NCBI GenBank assembly: GCA_023622515.1
Contig: JAMNZB010000036.1
Location: 1-51,650 of the forward strand
Source: Bacillota bacterium
GTDB taxonomy: Bacteria; Bacillota; Clostridia; Saccharofermentanales; DTU023
Direction: 5' to 3'
Length of the DNA stretch: 51,650 nucleotides
How positions within the stretch are numbered: position 1 is the first letter of the stretch; each line of letters begins with the position of its first letter. Of the stretch, positions 26,695 to 36,178 are shown one piece after another. Below the pieces are notes generated by a model. That model was not told where the DNA came from. It saw only the letters and a list, made by a program, of their open reading frames with translations, and made no database searches. Position numbers and translations under genes: made by a program.

Positions 26695-28614
26695 TTGTCT
26701 CAACTTGCTTTATACCGGTCTTGGCGGCCACAAAACTTTGATGAAGTCGTTGCCCAAAGGCAGGTCGTTTTTCCGCTAAAACAAGCCATCATCAGCGGAG
26801 ATATCGGGCATGCCTATTTGTTTTCCGGGACTCGGGGAACCGGGAAAACCTCTCTGGCCAAAATCTTCGCCAAGGCGGCGAACTGTCTGGCGCCCGAAAA
26901 GGGCAACCCTTGTAACCAATGCGAGATTTGCCAAGGGATCAATAATGCTACTTTGCTGGATGTCATGGAAATTGACGCCGCCTCCCACAACTCCGTAGAT
27001 AATATCCGGAGGATTACCGATGAAGTCCTTTTCATGCCCACCAGGGCCCGCTATAAGGTCTATATCATCGATGAGGTTCACATGCTCTCTCAAGGAGCCT
27101 TTAACGCTCTTTTAAAGACCTTGGAAGAACCTCCCGAACATGCCATTTTCATTTTAGCCACAACGGAGCCGCAAAGAATTCCGCCAACCATTCTTTCCCG
27201 CTGCCAGCGTTTTGAATTTCGCCGTATTCCCTTAGAGGATATTTTAGATAGGCTGAAAGAAATCTCCTATGCCGACAAGATTGACATTGATGAAGAAGCC
27301 CTTTTCACTATTGCCAGGCTGGGCGATGGGGCTCTTAGAGATGCCATTTCCCTCCTAGACCAGTGTCAATCAGGGATTCAAGGAAAAATCTCCCACGATG
27401 ATGTTTTAAATATTGCCGGCCTGGTCAAAGACGAATTTTTAGCCAGATTTGCCGGCCATATATTCCGGGGCGATTTGCACCAAACCCTGGTTGATATTGA
27501 TGAAATCCAGATGTCCGGCCGAGATATCCAACGCTTTTTACAGGATTTCTTGCGCTTTTTGCGTGACATCTTAGTTGTGCAGATAAGTCCAAAAGCTGAA
27601 CATTTACTGGAATATAGTGAGAATGATATCAAGGAGTTACGAACTCTGGCCAAACTAGCTGAGAATATTGATTTAATAGCGGTAATTAAGCGTTTATCAA
27701 AACTAAATAACGATATGCGCTGGTCAAGTGACCCCAAGACAAGCTTGGAACTTGCCCTTATTGCGGAAATTAGCCGCATCGGTCAAATTGACTTTGTAGA
27801 GAGAACTGAACCGGCAGTCGAGCCTAAAGCTAAAAGCAAACCGGCCGCTGTAAAAGAAGCTTATTTCGAAGGCGAGCCTGCGGCCGAGGTTCTTGCTGAG
27901 CCGGAGGACGAGACACCAATAGCAGCGGATGTTCAGCCTCACAAGGAGGATAAAAGCCCGGTTAAAGCTAAGCCGGAAAGAAGAACAGAAAGTAAGGAGA
28001 AGGCAGAAACCGGGCGAACAGCAGAAACTGTGGAAAAGTTTGGTGCACAAATTGAGGAAATAGAAAAATCCTCTTTGCCCAAGGAAGAATCCGGGATGCC
28101 GGAAGCAGCTCTAGCGGTAGAAGCGGCAGAAGCAGTTGCCAAAGAAACTCCGGCTGAGAAGACAGAGAAAGAAATTTCTTTTTCTCATAATAAAGAAGTC
28201 TGGGAAAAAGTCCTGGACAAGCTGAAAGATAAGAGCCGTTATGACCTGGTTATGCTCATCCGCCCGGCAAAGGTCTATTTGACGGGACAGGAATTGCATA
28301 TCCACTATGCGGAGGCTCAAAGGGCCCATGGAAAAGCGCTTAGCCGGCCTGATAATGTCGATGTTCTGCGTTCCGCCCTCCTGGAATCCGGTGTCAAGAA
28401 TCCGGATATTCGTTTTTCCTTCGAGGGAGAAAAGCCGGAGGTCAAGGAGGCGGAGAACCTCAATCCGGATGAACCCTTGTGGGTAAGAAAACTTCGTGAA
28501 GCAAGCTCTGCCCATGACCTTGAATTACAGATAACTAAGCTGGAAGAGGAAGCTGAGAGCGGTCGCCCCTTCTACGACTTCTCTCTTCCCGATGATGACC
28601 GACTTCCCTATTAA
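26695..28614 (+). CDS. dnaX: DNA polymerase III subunits gamma/tau
   Basis: LALYRSWRPQNFDEVVAQ, FSGTRGTGKTSLAKIFAKAANC, CNQCEIC zinc motif; TTG start at 26695 with GGGAG RBS. Confidence 0.95.
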   Translation: MSQLALYRSWRPQNFDEVVAQRQVVFPLKQAIISGDIGHAYLFSGTRGTGKTSLAKIFAKAANCLAPEKGNPCNQCEICQGINNATLLDVMEIDAASHNSVDNIRRITDEVLFMPTRARYKVYIIDEVHMLSQGAFNALLKTLEEPPEHAIFILATTEPQRIPPTILSRCQRFEFRRIPLEDILDRLKEISYADKIDIDEEALFTIARLGDGALRDAISLLDQCQSGIQGKISHDDVLNIAGLVKDEFLARFAGHIFRGDLHQTLVDIDEIQMSGRDIQRFLQDFLRFLRDILVVQISPKAEHLLEYSENDIKELRTLAKLAENIDLIAVIKRLSKLNNDMRWSSDPKTSLELALIAEISRIGQIDFVERTEPAVEPKAKSKPAAVKEAYFEGEPAAEVLAEPEDETPIAADVQPHKEDKSPVKAKPERRTESKEKAETGRTAETVEKFGAQIEEIEKSSLPKEESGMPEAALAVEAAEAVAKETPAEKTEKEISFSHNKEVWEKVLDKLKDKSRYDLVMLIRPAKVYLTGQELHIHYAEAQRAHGKALSRPDNVDVLRSALLESGVKNPDIRFSFEGEKPEVKEAENLNPDEPLWVRKLREASSAHDLELQITKLEEEAESGRPFYDFSLPDDDRLPY

Positions 28615-28702
28615 GGACTGTTATACTATATAACTGACCGCAACATTCATTTAGGTAATTCCAGGTGTAGGTTCGGTCACAAGCAGAAGAAAGGAATTAT
28701 TT

Positions 28703-29041
28703 ATGGCAAGAAGAAGAGGTGGCTTCCCCGGCGGAGCCAATATGGATCAGTTAATGAAGCAAGCCCAACGCATGCAGCAAGAATTAGAAAACGCCCAGGC
28801 AGAGGCCGCTGAATTTACCGGAGAAGCTGAAGTCGGCGGTGGCATGGTAAAAGTCGTCGTCAATGCCGACCATCAAGTCGTGAGCTTAACTATTAAACCG
28901 GAAGTTGTTGACCCGGAAGACCTTGACATGCTTCAGGATTTGATTATTGCCGCTGTTAATGAAGCCAACCGTGTATTAGACGAGAAAACCAATGCACATA
29001 TGGGTAAATTCACCGGCGGTTTAGGAGGCTTCGGCTTTTAA
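28703..29041 (+). CDS. YbaB/EbfC family nucleoid-associated protein
   Basis: MKQAQRMQQELENAQAEAAEFTGEAEVGGGMVKVVVNADHQVVSLTI. Confidence 0.95.
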   Translation: MARRRGGFPGGANMDQLMKQAQRMQQELENAQAEAAEFTGEAEVGGGMVKVVVNADHQVVSLTIKPEVVDPEDLDMLQDLIIAAVNEANRVLDEKTNAHMGKFTGGLGGFGF

Positions 29042-29643
29042 TGAGTGATTTCTCCCCCCTAATCTCCGACCTCATTCAGGAGTTCAGCAAGCTGCCCGGT
29101 ATCGGCAGAAAATCTGCCAGCCGGCTGGCTTTTCATATTCTTGATGCCCCCCTTGAGGAGGTTACGCGCTTAGCCGAGGCCATACTGAAAGCTAAAAAAG
29201 GGATCCGGCTTTGCCGGGAGTGTTGCAATTTTACCGAGGATGAGCTTTGCTCCATCTGTGCCAATCCCAGGCGAGACCGCTCTGTAATCTGCGTTGTAGA
29301 AACACCGCGCGACCTGTCCGCCATGGAGCGAATACATGAATACAAGGGGCTTTACCATGTCTTACATGGCGTCATTTCTCCCATGCAAGACCGGGGGCCG
29401 GAAAACTTAAAGCTACGTGAATTATTAAACCGTCTCCAGGTTCACGAAGAAGTTCAAGAACTTATTATTGCGACAAATCCTACTGTTGAGGGTGAGGCTA
29501 CCGCCTTATACCTGGCCAGGCTCCTAAAGCCAAGCGGGATCCGCTGTACGAGAATTGCCCACGGACTTCCCATGGGGAGCGATATTGAGTATGCCGATGA
29601 AGCCACTTTAGCCAGAGCCTTAAGTGGCAGACAAGAACTTTAG
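29041..29643 (+). CDS. recR: Recombination protein RecR
   Basis: EFSKLPGIGRKSASRLAFHIL, CRECCNFTEDELCSIC zinc finger, Toprim; TAATG overlap with ybaB. Confidence 0.95.
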   Translation: MSDFSPLISDLIQEFSKLPGIGRKSASRLAFHILDAPLEEVTRLAEAILKAKKGIRLCRECCNFTEDELCSICANPRRDRSVICVVETPRDLSAMERIHEYKGLYHVLHGVISPMQDRGPENLKLRELLNRLQVHEEVQELIIATNPTVEGEATALYLARLLKPSGIRCTRIAHGLPMGSDIEYADEATLARALSGRQEL

Positions 29644-29648
29644 TTCTC

Positions 29649-29960
29649 TTAATCGTGAATAAAAATTATTTCGTCGGGGCGTACCAAGCCCAATTTATCA
29701 CGGGCAAAGCTTTCGATATAGCGGTCACTACCTACAATGGCATTAAGTTCTTCAATGTCCTTGCCTGCACGCACTTCCGCTTCGAACAGAAGGACCAGTT
29801 CCTCATGCTCAGCAGCCAGACGTTTCATTTCTCTTTCCTGTCTGAGATAAATAGAGATTGCCCCGGCAATGACGAGTAATAAAATAGCCACGACCGGTAA
29901 AAGCTTAGCACCTGCTTTCTTGCGTCCTTGTTTGCTTGATTCTGCATTGTTTTTTTGCAT
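29649..29960 (-). CDS. Septum formation initiator family protein (FtsB/DivIC-like)
   Basis: Single TM plus coiled coil, ESFARDKLGLVRPDEIIF. Confidence 0.8.
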   Translation of the reverse strand: MQKNNAESSKQGRKKAGAKLLPVVAILLLVIAGAISIYLRQEREMKRLAAEHEELVLLFEAEVRAGKDIEELNAIVGSDRYIESFARDKLGLVRPDEIIFIHD

Positions 29961-30155
29961 AAAAACATCTCACTTCAGTTTATACTCACCCGGTCGGCTG
30001 ATATACCATATACTATGGTTAATCGTATAAAAATGCAAAAAATTAAGCCTCAAAGCTTGTTTTTTAAATTCTTTGCAATGTCTATGAAATATTTTCGTAA
30101 TACTTATTATTCTTTTCTCAAATAGGCAAAACTAATACCGGCAGATTCTTTCCGG

Positions 30156-30398
30156 CTAATCCACAAGCTCATACATGTCTCCGGCTTCTTCTTTTCTGAC
30201 ATGGTCTTTCAAGGCAAGGACCTTAACGTTTGTAACTTGCTCGCCAAAACGAATTTCCAGATAATCGCCTACTTTTAATTTTGTTCCCGGCTTAGCCACC
30301 TGCCCATTCACTTTAATCCTGCTTTGTGCTGCCAGCTCATTAGCCACTGTGCGCCTCTTGACCAACCTGGATACCTTCAAGTATTTATCTAAACGCAT
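30156..30398 (-). CDS. RNA-binding S4 domain protein (Hsp15/RqcP-like)
   Basis: [45 protein letters not shown]. Confidence 0.88.
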   Translation of the reverse strand: MRLDKYLKVSRLVKRRTVANELAAQSRIKVNGQVAKPGTKLKVGDYLEIRFGEQVTNVKVLALKDHVRKEEAGDMYELVD

Positions 30399-30408
30399 AA
30401 TAAATCCC

Positions 30409-31290
30409 CTATTTCCTTTTTCCTGCTTTTTCTTCCCTCTTAGCCTCTTCCCAAAGGGCATCCATTTCTTCTAAAGACATTTCCTGCAATTTCTTACCGG
30501 ATTCGGTCGCTTTTTCCTCTACAGCAGAAAAGCGGCGAATAAATTTTTCATTGGCCTTATGCAAGGCCAGCTCCGGATCTATCTTCAGGTGGCGTAATGT
30601 ATTTACAACAGCAAAAAGCAAGTCCCCGGCTTCTTCTAAGACTCTTTCTTCATTTTCGCTTTTAGAGCCGGCTTCTTGCCTATGAACTAAGGCGAGAAGT
30701 TCTTCCGTCTCTTCCTTTATTTTTTCTTCCGCACCTTGGACTGTCGGCCAATCAAAGCCGACATTAGCTGCTTTTTTTTGAATTTTATAGGCTCGGATAA
30801 GGGCGGGAAAGTGTTTAGGAACGTCCCGCAGGACATCACTTGCCGAGCGGAGGCCTTTTTCTTCTTTTTTGTTAGCCTCCCAGGTAGCTAGGACATCCAG
30901 CGGATTGTCGGCCTCATCCTCGCCAAAAATATGGGTGTGCCGCGAGATTAATTTTCGACAAATATTGGTGACCACATCATCAATACAAAAGTCCCCCTTT
31001 TCTTTGGCGATTTGGGCATGGAAGACTACCTGCAAGAGGACATCGCCCAGTTCATCCTTGAATTGCCCGGTATCACCGCCGGCAAGGGCATCAATCGCTT
31101 CCCAGGCCTCTTCAATGAGGGAGGCTTGGATACTTTGGTGACTCTGCTCCCTGTCCCAGGGGCAGCCTTCCGGCGACCGCAAAAAATCCAGCAAATCAAC
31201 CAGCTCACCAAACCGATAGCCGTCTTTCAAGAAAAAATCCTCTTTACTTGGCCTGCTCTTTTTCCTGCCCTTTTCACAAAAACTATCCAT
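30409..31290 (-). CDS. mazG: Nucleoside triphosphate pyrophosphohydrolase MazG
   Basis: [52 protein letters not shown] before ATG at 31290. Confidence 0.92.
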   Translation of the reverse strand: MDSFCEKGRKKSRPSKEDFFLKDGYRFGELVDLLDFLRSPEGCPWDREQSHQSIQASLIEEAWEAIDALAGGDTGQFKDELGDVLLQVVFHAQIAKEKGDFCIDDVVTNICRKLISRHTHIFGEDEADNPLDVLATWEANKKEEKGLRSASDVLRDVPKHFPALIRAYKIQKKAANVGFDWPTVQGAEEKIKEETEELLALVHRQEAGSKSENEERVLEEAGDLLFAVVNTLRHLKIDPELALHKANEKFIRRFSAVEEKATESGKKLQEMSLEEMDALWEEAKREEKAGKRK

Positions 31291-31335
31291 TCTTCCTCCT
31301 GTCACACTGATTAGCCAATTTTGGTCAAGCGGCCC

Positions 31336-31599
31336 CTATTTTTCCAAAAGTTTAATCTGAAAGGCAGAAAAATAGACCTCTTCCGTAAATTGCTCAGGGA
31401 AAAATTGCGTCGTATGATAGCGGGCAAACTCTCTTGTGTTCTTCCTCATCCAAATGGGAATCGGTAGCTGCAAATCCTTGCAAAGCCGTAATAAGGCTGT
31501 GTCAAGATTTTTTGAAAAACTTTCTGAAACTTCTTCTATCTCGACAATTTGCATACCGAGCCTTCTGTCACCCTGATAAACTATACCTTCCAGCCGCAT
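31336..31599 (-). CDS. Conserved hypothetical protein
   Basis: 87-aa ORF in a mazG-side operon context; no recognised domain. Confidence 0.5.
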   Translation of the reverse strand: MRLEGIVYQGDRRLGMQIVEIEEVSESFSKNLDTALLRLCKDLQLPIPIWMRKNTREFARYHTTQFFPEQFTEEVYFSAFQIKLLEK

Positions 31600-31749
31600 T
31601 GTATCCCCTATCTACTTTAACACGTATATGAATCATCATAGGCAACAAAATAAAATTCTTGTTGCTTAATGAAGACTAGTATGTGCAACTTTTATAAAGG
31701 ATATACTATAATGAAAAAAGTTGCGACCAAAAGTATTTAAATTTGAAAG

Positions 31750-33615
31750 TTGGTAATTATGACAAAAATATATATCGGCAGCACCAGGTATCCCCAACGC
31801 AAGGCGCCTACTCTTCGTATTTTGCTGGAAAATGTAGCCAACCTGTATCCTGATGTTGATGCCTACATTTACCGTAAAGAAAGCCAGGCTGAGGATTATT
31901 GTGTCAGCTATCGCGAGCTCCACCGGGATGTGCGGGCTATAGCGGCCATGATGCTGAAAAAGGGTTTAACACCCGGTCATTTGCGCTTCGCTGTAATCGG
32001 TGAAAACTCCTATCCCTGGGTTATTTCCTATAATGCCAGCATCTCCTATCTGGGGGTAGCCGTCCCCCTTGATGCCCAGCTGCCTGTAGAAGAAGGGCTT
32101 AGCCTCTTAGAACGGGGAAAAGTTGATGTGCTTTTCTTTAGTCCCGGCCACCGGGAGCTCGCTGAAGAGGCAAGTAAAAGGCTGCCCCGGATTAAGTTCT
32201 TTGTCTCCTTTGCAACAGATGGGAAAGATGGGGAACTTAGCGGAGGCAAGCCGGTCTATAACTTCTGGAAACTTCTCGAAGCAGGCCGGGCCCTTTCGGA
32301 GATTGATTTGAAGGAGCTGCTTACCTATGCTCCCTCTTCGGAGGACCTCGCCTCCATTGTATTTACTTCGGGTACTACCTCAAATTCTAAAGGGGTTATG
32401 CTCAGCCACCGTAACATCTCAACCAATGCCCATGCCGCAGCGGAAAGTTTCGATGTGAGGGTCGGCGACCGCTGTCTTTCCGTCCTGCCCCTGCACCATA
32501 CCTTTGAGAATACGGTTGGTATGTATGCCTTCTGGTATTTAGGCCTAACCATTTGTATCAATGACGGCCTGCGCTACATCGCAAAAAACTTGCATAGCTG
32601 GCGGATCGATATCATGATGGCCGTGCCTGCTATTGCTGAAAATATCAAAAACCAGATTGAGCGGGCCTTGCGCAAGCAAAATTTAGAGAAGAAATTTCAG
32701 GCCGGACTTAAGCTATCCAAATTTCTCCTCTTTTTCAGGCAGGATAAAAGGCGGAATATCTTTAAATCCATTCTTGACCAGCTAGGCGGTAATTTACACC
32801 TCATGGTCTGCGGCGGGGCGGCTGTCGACAGCAAGGTGGTTGAGTTTTTTAACAGTATTGGCATCTGTTGCCTACCGGGCTACGGCCTTTCAGAGGCTGC
32901 CCCTGTCCTAAGCTGCAACCTGCAAGACAAGTGTATTCCTTCAAGTGTTGGCTGGCCCCTGCCGGGTGTCAGCCTGAAAATTGACAATAGTGACTTAAGC
33001 AATGACGGGCGTGGCAACATGGTTGGTGAAGTAATGGCCCTGGGCGATAATATTATGCTGGGCTATCTTGAAAATGAAGAAGCCACCAGGGAAACAATTT
33101 CAGCTGATGGCTGGCTCCGAACAGGTGATTTGGGCTACTTTGATGAGCAGGGTGCCCTCCACTTGACCGGCCGGAAAAAGAGCATGCTGGTCCTTTCTAA
33201 CGGGAAAAAGGCTTTTGCGGAAGAAATTGAAATGCTGTTAAAAGCTATTCCGGGAGTCAAGGAGTCCTTTGTTTGGGATGAGGAAAGCAAGCGGGGGAAT
33301 GTCATTATCTGCGCCAAAATGGAAATCAACCGGGATGACCTGCCCTTGGGCAAGGATGCTGATGACGAGGAAATTTCCCATTATCTACATGAAGCCGTCT
33401 TGCAAACCAACAACAAAATGCCTGTCTACAAAGCCATTAGCGCCTTCATTTGGTCTGAGGAGCCCCTCATCATGACCACCACCTTAAAGGTAAAGCGGCA
33501 CCAAGAACGGGCCCGGATTGCCCAGGACCTGGATTCAAAAGGGCTGAGTATCCAGGAAGCAAGTGGCTTACGTATTCCTGCCGTTACAGATATTCATATC
33601 ATCTTTGATAAGTAA
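31750..33615 (+). CDS. AMP-dependent synthetase/ligase (long-chain acyl-CoA synthetase-like)
   Basis: SIVFTSGTTSNSKGVMLSHRN, LSVLPLHHTFENT, PGYGLSEAAPVLSCN, DGWLRTGDLGYFDEQGALHLTGRKKSM. Confidence 0.92.
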   Translation: MVIMTKIYIGSTRYPQRKAPTLRILLENVANLYPDVDAYIYRKESQAEDYCVSYRELHRDVRAIAAMMLKKGLTPGHLRFAVIGENSYPWVISYNASISYLGVAVPLDAQLPVEEGLSLLERGKVDVLFFSPGHRELAEEASKRLPRIKFFVSFATDGKDGELSGGKPVYNFWKLLEAGRALSEIDLKELLTYAPSSEDLASIVFTSGTTSNSKGVMLSHRNISTNAHAAAESFDVRVGDRCLSVLPLHHTFENTVGMYAFWYLGLTICINDGLRYIAKNLHSWRIDIMMAVPAIAENIKNQIERALRKQNLEKKFQAGLKLSKFLLFFRQDKRRNIFKSILDQLGGNLHLMVCGGAAVDSKVVEFFNSIGICCLPGYGLSEAAPVLSCNLQDKCIPSSVGWPLPGVSLKIDNSDLSNDGRGNMVGEVMALGDNIMLGYLENEEATRETISADGWLRTGDLGYFDEQGALHLTGRKKSMLVLSNGKKAFAEEIEMLLKAIPGVKESFVWDEESKRGNVIICAKMEINRDDLPLGKDADDEEISHYLHEAVLQTNNKMPVYKAISAFIWSEEPLIMTTTLKVKRHQERARIAQDLDSKGLSIQEASGLRIPAVTDIHIIFDK

Positions 33616-33635
33616 GAGAAGCACTGTAATAAGAA

Positions 33636-33662
33636 GAAAGGGGCCTTAGCCCCTTTCTTTTA
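33636..33662. terminator. Bidirectional intrinsic terminator
   Basis: GAAAGGGGC-CTTA-GCCCCTTTC between convergent genes, followed by T-rich tract. Confidence 0.85.
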
Positions 33663-33692
33663 TCTTATATTGAAATAAAGCAGAGACAAGCA

Positions 33693-34610
33693 CTAGCCGC
33701 TAATCAGGGTGCCTGTTTCTCCGGCAAGCCCCTCTTTCGCCCTTTCCAGAGAAGTTATAAGGGCCGTTCGGCCTTTTTTCCCCTTGATAAAGTTTAGGGC
33801 AGCCTCCACCTTCGGGAGCATGCTGCCGGGGGCAAACATGCCGGCTTTCATGTGTTTTTCCATTTCCGGCACACCCACCCGGTCAAGCCATTCTTCATTT
33901 TCTTTAGCAAAATTAATGGCAACTTTCTCTACAGCGGTCAGAATAACTAAACTGTCCGCATCAACGATATCAGCTAACAGAGCCGAAACAAAATCCTTGT
34001 CAATAACCGCATCCACACCGAAAAAGCCATCCTCTTTTTCCACCACCGGTATCCCGCCACCGCCTGAGGCGATAAGCAAATGACCTTTTGCAAACATATC
34101 ACAAATTATGTCTTTTTCAAGGATATCGTATGGTTTGGGGGATGAAACAACCCGCCGGTAGCCACGTCCGGCATCTTCCTTGTAGCAATAGGCCGGATTT
34201 TTCCTTGCCAATTCTCCGGCTTCTTCTTCAGAATAAAAAGCGCCAATTGGTTTTGTCGGCTTGGAAAAAGCCGGATCATCTTCTTTTACGACAACTTGGG
34301 TAATCAAGCTGGCTACTTTTTTTTCTATCTGTCTCTTTCGCAGTTCATTTTGGATGGCGTTTTGCAGATGAAAACCGATATAACCTTGGCTCATGGCTCC
34401 ACATTCGGGAAAAGGCATAGGCTTATGACTTTCCTCAAAAGCAAGACTAATCATCCCGACTTGCGGGCCATTTCCATGACTTATAATAATTTCAAAACCT
34501 TCTGCCACTAAATCAACAATGGCAACGGCCGTTTTGCGTACCAGCTGCCGTTGCTCCCGGCAATCTTTCCCAAGGGCATTGCCACCCAGGGCCAGAACAA
34601 TTCTTGTCAT
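33693..34610 (-). CDS. arcC: Carbamate kinase
   Basis: MTRIVLALGGNALGK, ISHGNGPQVG, IASGGGGIPVVE, AVIDKDFVSALLADIVDADSLVILTAV. Confidence 0.95.
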   Translation of the reverse strand: MTRIVLALGGNALGKDCREQRQLVRKTAVAIVDLVAEGFEIIISHGNGPQVGMISLAFEESHKPMPFPECGAMSQGYIGFHLQNAIQNELRKRQIEKKVASLITQVVVKEDDPAFSKPTKPIGAFYSEEEAGELARKNPAYCYKEDAGRGYRRVVSSPKPYDILEKDIICDMFAKGHLLIASGGGGIPVVEKEDGFFGVDAVIDKDFVSALLADIVDADSLVILTAVEKVAINFAKENEEWLDRVGVPEMEKHMKAGMFAPGSMLPKVEAALNFIKGKKGRTALITSLERAKEGLAGETGTLISG

Positions 34611-34681
34611 ATCTCCCCTTCTATTATCTACAAACCTGGTCCCTATCCTGCAGAAGTACGCTCAGCTATGCAGATTCTTAG

Positions 34682-35935
34682 TTAGTCTAATAAGTCACGG
34701 TATACCGGCATGGACATGCAGTGAGGGCCACCTCGCCCCAAGACCAGTTCAGAAACCGGCAGCGGATGGATTTTTATACCCGCTTCTTCAAAGAGTCTGT
34801 TCGTGGTACGATTTCTCTCATAAACAATGACTTCACCCGGCGCAATAGCTAGGGTGTTTGCTCCATCATTCCATTGCTCACGCTCGGCATCCACGGGGCT
34901 GCTTCCACCACAGCGGATTATCCTGATGTCCTTAATACCGCTATACTCACTTAAAATTTCCTCTAGTGTACCGTGAATCTCTTTAGCCTGTATTTTATCA
35001 CCAACAAAAGAATTTTTGCTGATTTCATAAACCGTAAGTTCTCCTTCGATTAGGGGGTGAACAACAAAGCAATCGCGGTCCAACTGGGTAAAGACGGTAT
35101 CCAGATGCATGTAAGCACGCTTGGCGGGAATCTCAAAAGCTAAGACATATTGCAGATTTCTGGTTCCTCCATTGCTAAACATGCTTCTTGCAAGCTTTTT
35201 AATACCCTCTTTATTCGTCCTTTCGCTGATACCGATAGCTACAACTTCCTCGGAAAGGATGAGAATATCCCCACCTTCAATATGGTCACTACGCTCGTGA
35301 AAACGCGCATCCTCCCTGTCATGGACAAAGGTCTCTTTAAATCTGGGGTGGTGGGCAAAAATAGTCTCGGCAAATCTTATTTCAGGGTGCCTGGCCTGAG
35401 CATACATAGTGTTAATAGACACCGTATCCCCAATAATGGTAAAGGGATCACGCGTGAAGTACAGATTGGGTAAGGGGTCAAGGATAAAAAAGTCAGAAAT
35501 ACCATTCCGGCCATGAAACATATTTCTGAGCCCATTGGGGGCTTCTTCTTTTCGCAGACCGGAAATCAACTTCCTGACCAGGCTCAAGTTGTCTTTAAAA
35601 TCCATAAAATAGGAAAGAAGAGTATCCACCATTTTTTCGTCATCAATGTTGTGGTCAGCAAAAAACTTGCGCAGAAAATCCTCTCTCACGCCACCGGCAT
35701 CGAGAGCCTCTGCTACAAGGCGGTCAACAAACAAAATCTCTACTTCGGCATTTTCTAAAATATCTATATAATGATCGTATTCTCTCCCTGCAATTATGAA
35801 GTCAGGCAAATCATCAAACAGAAGTCTTTCCATGTTATTCGGAACTAAGTTGTGTAATTCGTCTTGTGGCTTATGGAGAATAATACTCCGCAGTCGGCCT
35901 ATTTCCGAGTTGACTTGTAACGGTTGTTCTTTCAT
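34682..35935 (-). CDS. arcA: Arginine deiminase
   Basis: SEIGRLRSIILHKP, LYFTRDPFTIIGD, DHIEGGDILIL, RGGPHCMSMP. Confidence 0.95.
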   Translation of the reverse strand: MKEQPLQVNSEIGRLRSIILHKPQDELHNLVPNNMERLLFDDLPDFIIAGREYDHYIDILENAEVEILFVDRLVAEALDAGGVREDFLRKFFADHNIDDEKMVDTLLSYFMDFKDNLSLVRKLISGLRKEEAPNGLRNMFHGRNGISDFFILDPLPNLYFTRDPFTIIGDTVSINTMYAQARHPEIRFAETIFAHHPRFKETFVHDREDARFHERSDHIEGGDILILSEEVVAIGISERTNKEGIKKLARSMFSNGGTRNLQYVLAFEIPAKRAYMHLDTVFTQLDRDCFVVHPLIEGELTVYEISKNSFVGDKIQAKEIHGTLEEILSEYSGIKDIRIIRCGGSSPVDAEREQWNDGANTLAIAPGEVIVYERNRTTNRLFEEAGIKIHPLPVSELVLGRGGPHCMSMPVYRDLLD

Positions 35936-36057
35936 GTGAGTTCTCCCACTAATTAATTAATGTTAAAAACATTGTATCAGATGCTTGAAAAGACGGCAAT
36001 TAGGGGCTTTCAAGCTTTTTTATCTTTAATCATTCGGACGCATTTTTTTACATAATA

Positions 36058-36090
36058 AGAAAGGGCATTTAAAAAAAATGCCCTTTTACC
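36058..36090 (-). terminator. Intrinsic terminator (downstream of the HerA-like gene)
   Basis: AAAGGGCATTT-loop-AAATGCCCTTTT palindrome with T-run on both strands. Confidence 0.7.
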
Positions 36091-36178
36091 CTTATTGTGA
36101 TTAATAATTATACTTTTACTAAACAAAATTAACTTTTAACAAAAGTAACTTTTAACAGCTTCTTTCCATCTTAACAAC

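Noticed and set aside
28190-28225. A-rich stretch in dnaX as programmed frameshift site (tau/gamma)
   Set aside because: GGGAAAAAG is not in the required zero-frame A AAA AAG register, and no following hairpin is evident.
28111-28515. 134-aa minus-strand ORF over dnaX
   Set aside because: Antisense shadow of the dnaX C-terminal region.
30005-30019. Short palindrome ACCATA-TAC-TATGGT upstream of the DivIC-like gene
   Set aside because: Only 6-bp arms in an AT-rich promoter region; not distinguishable from chance.
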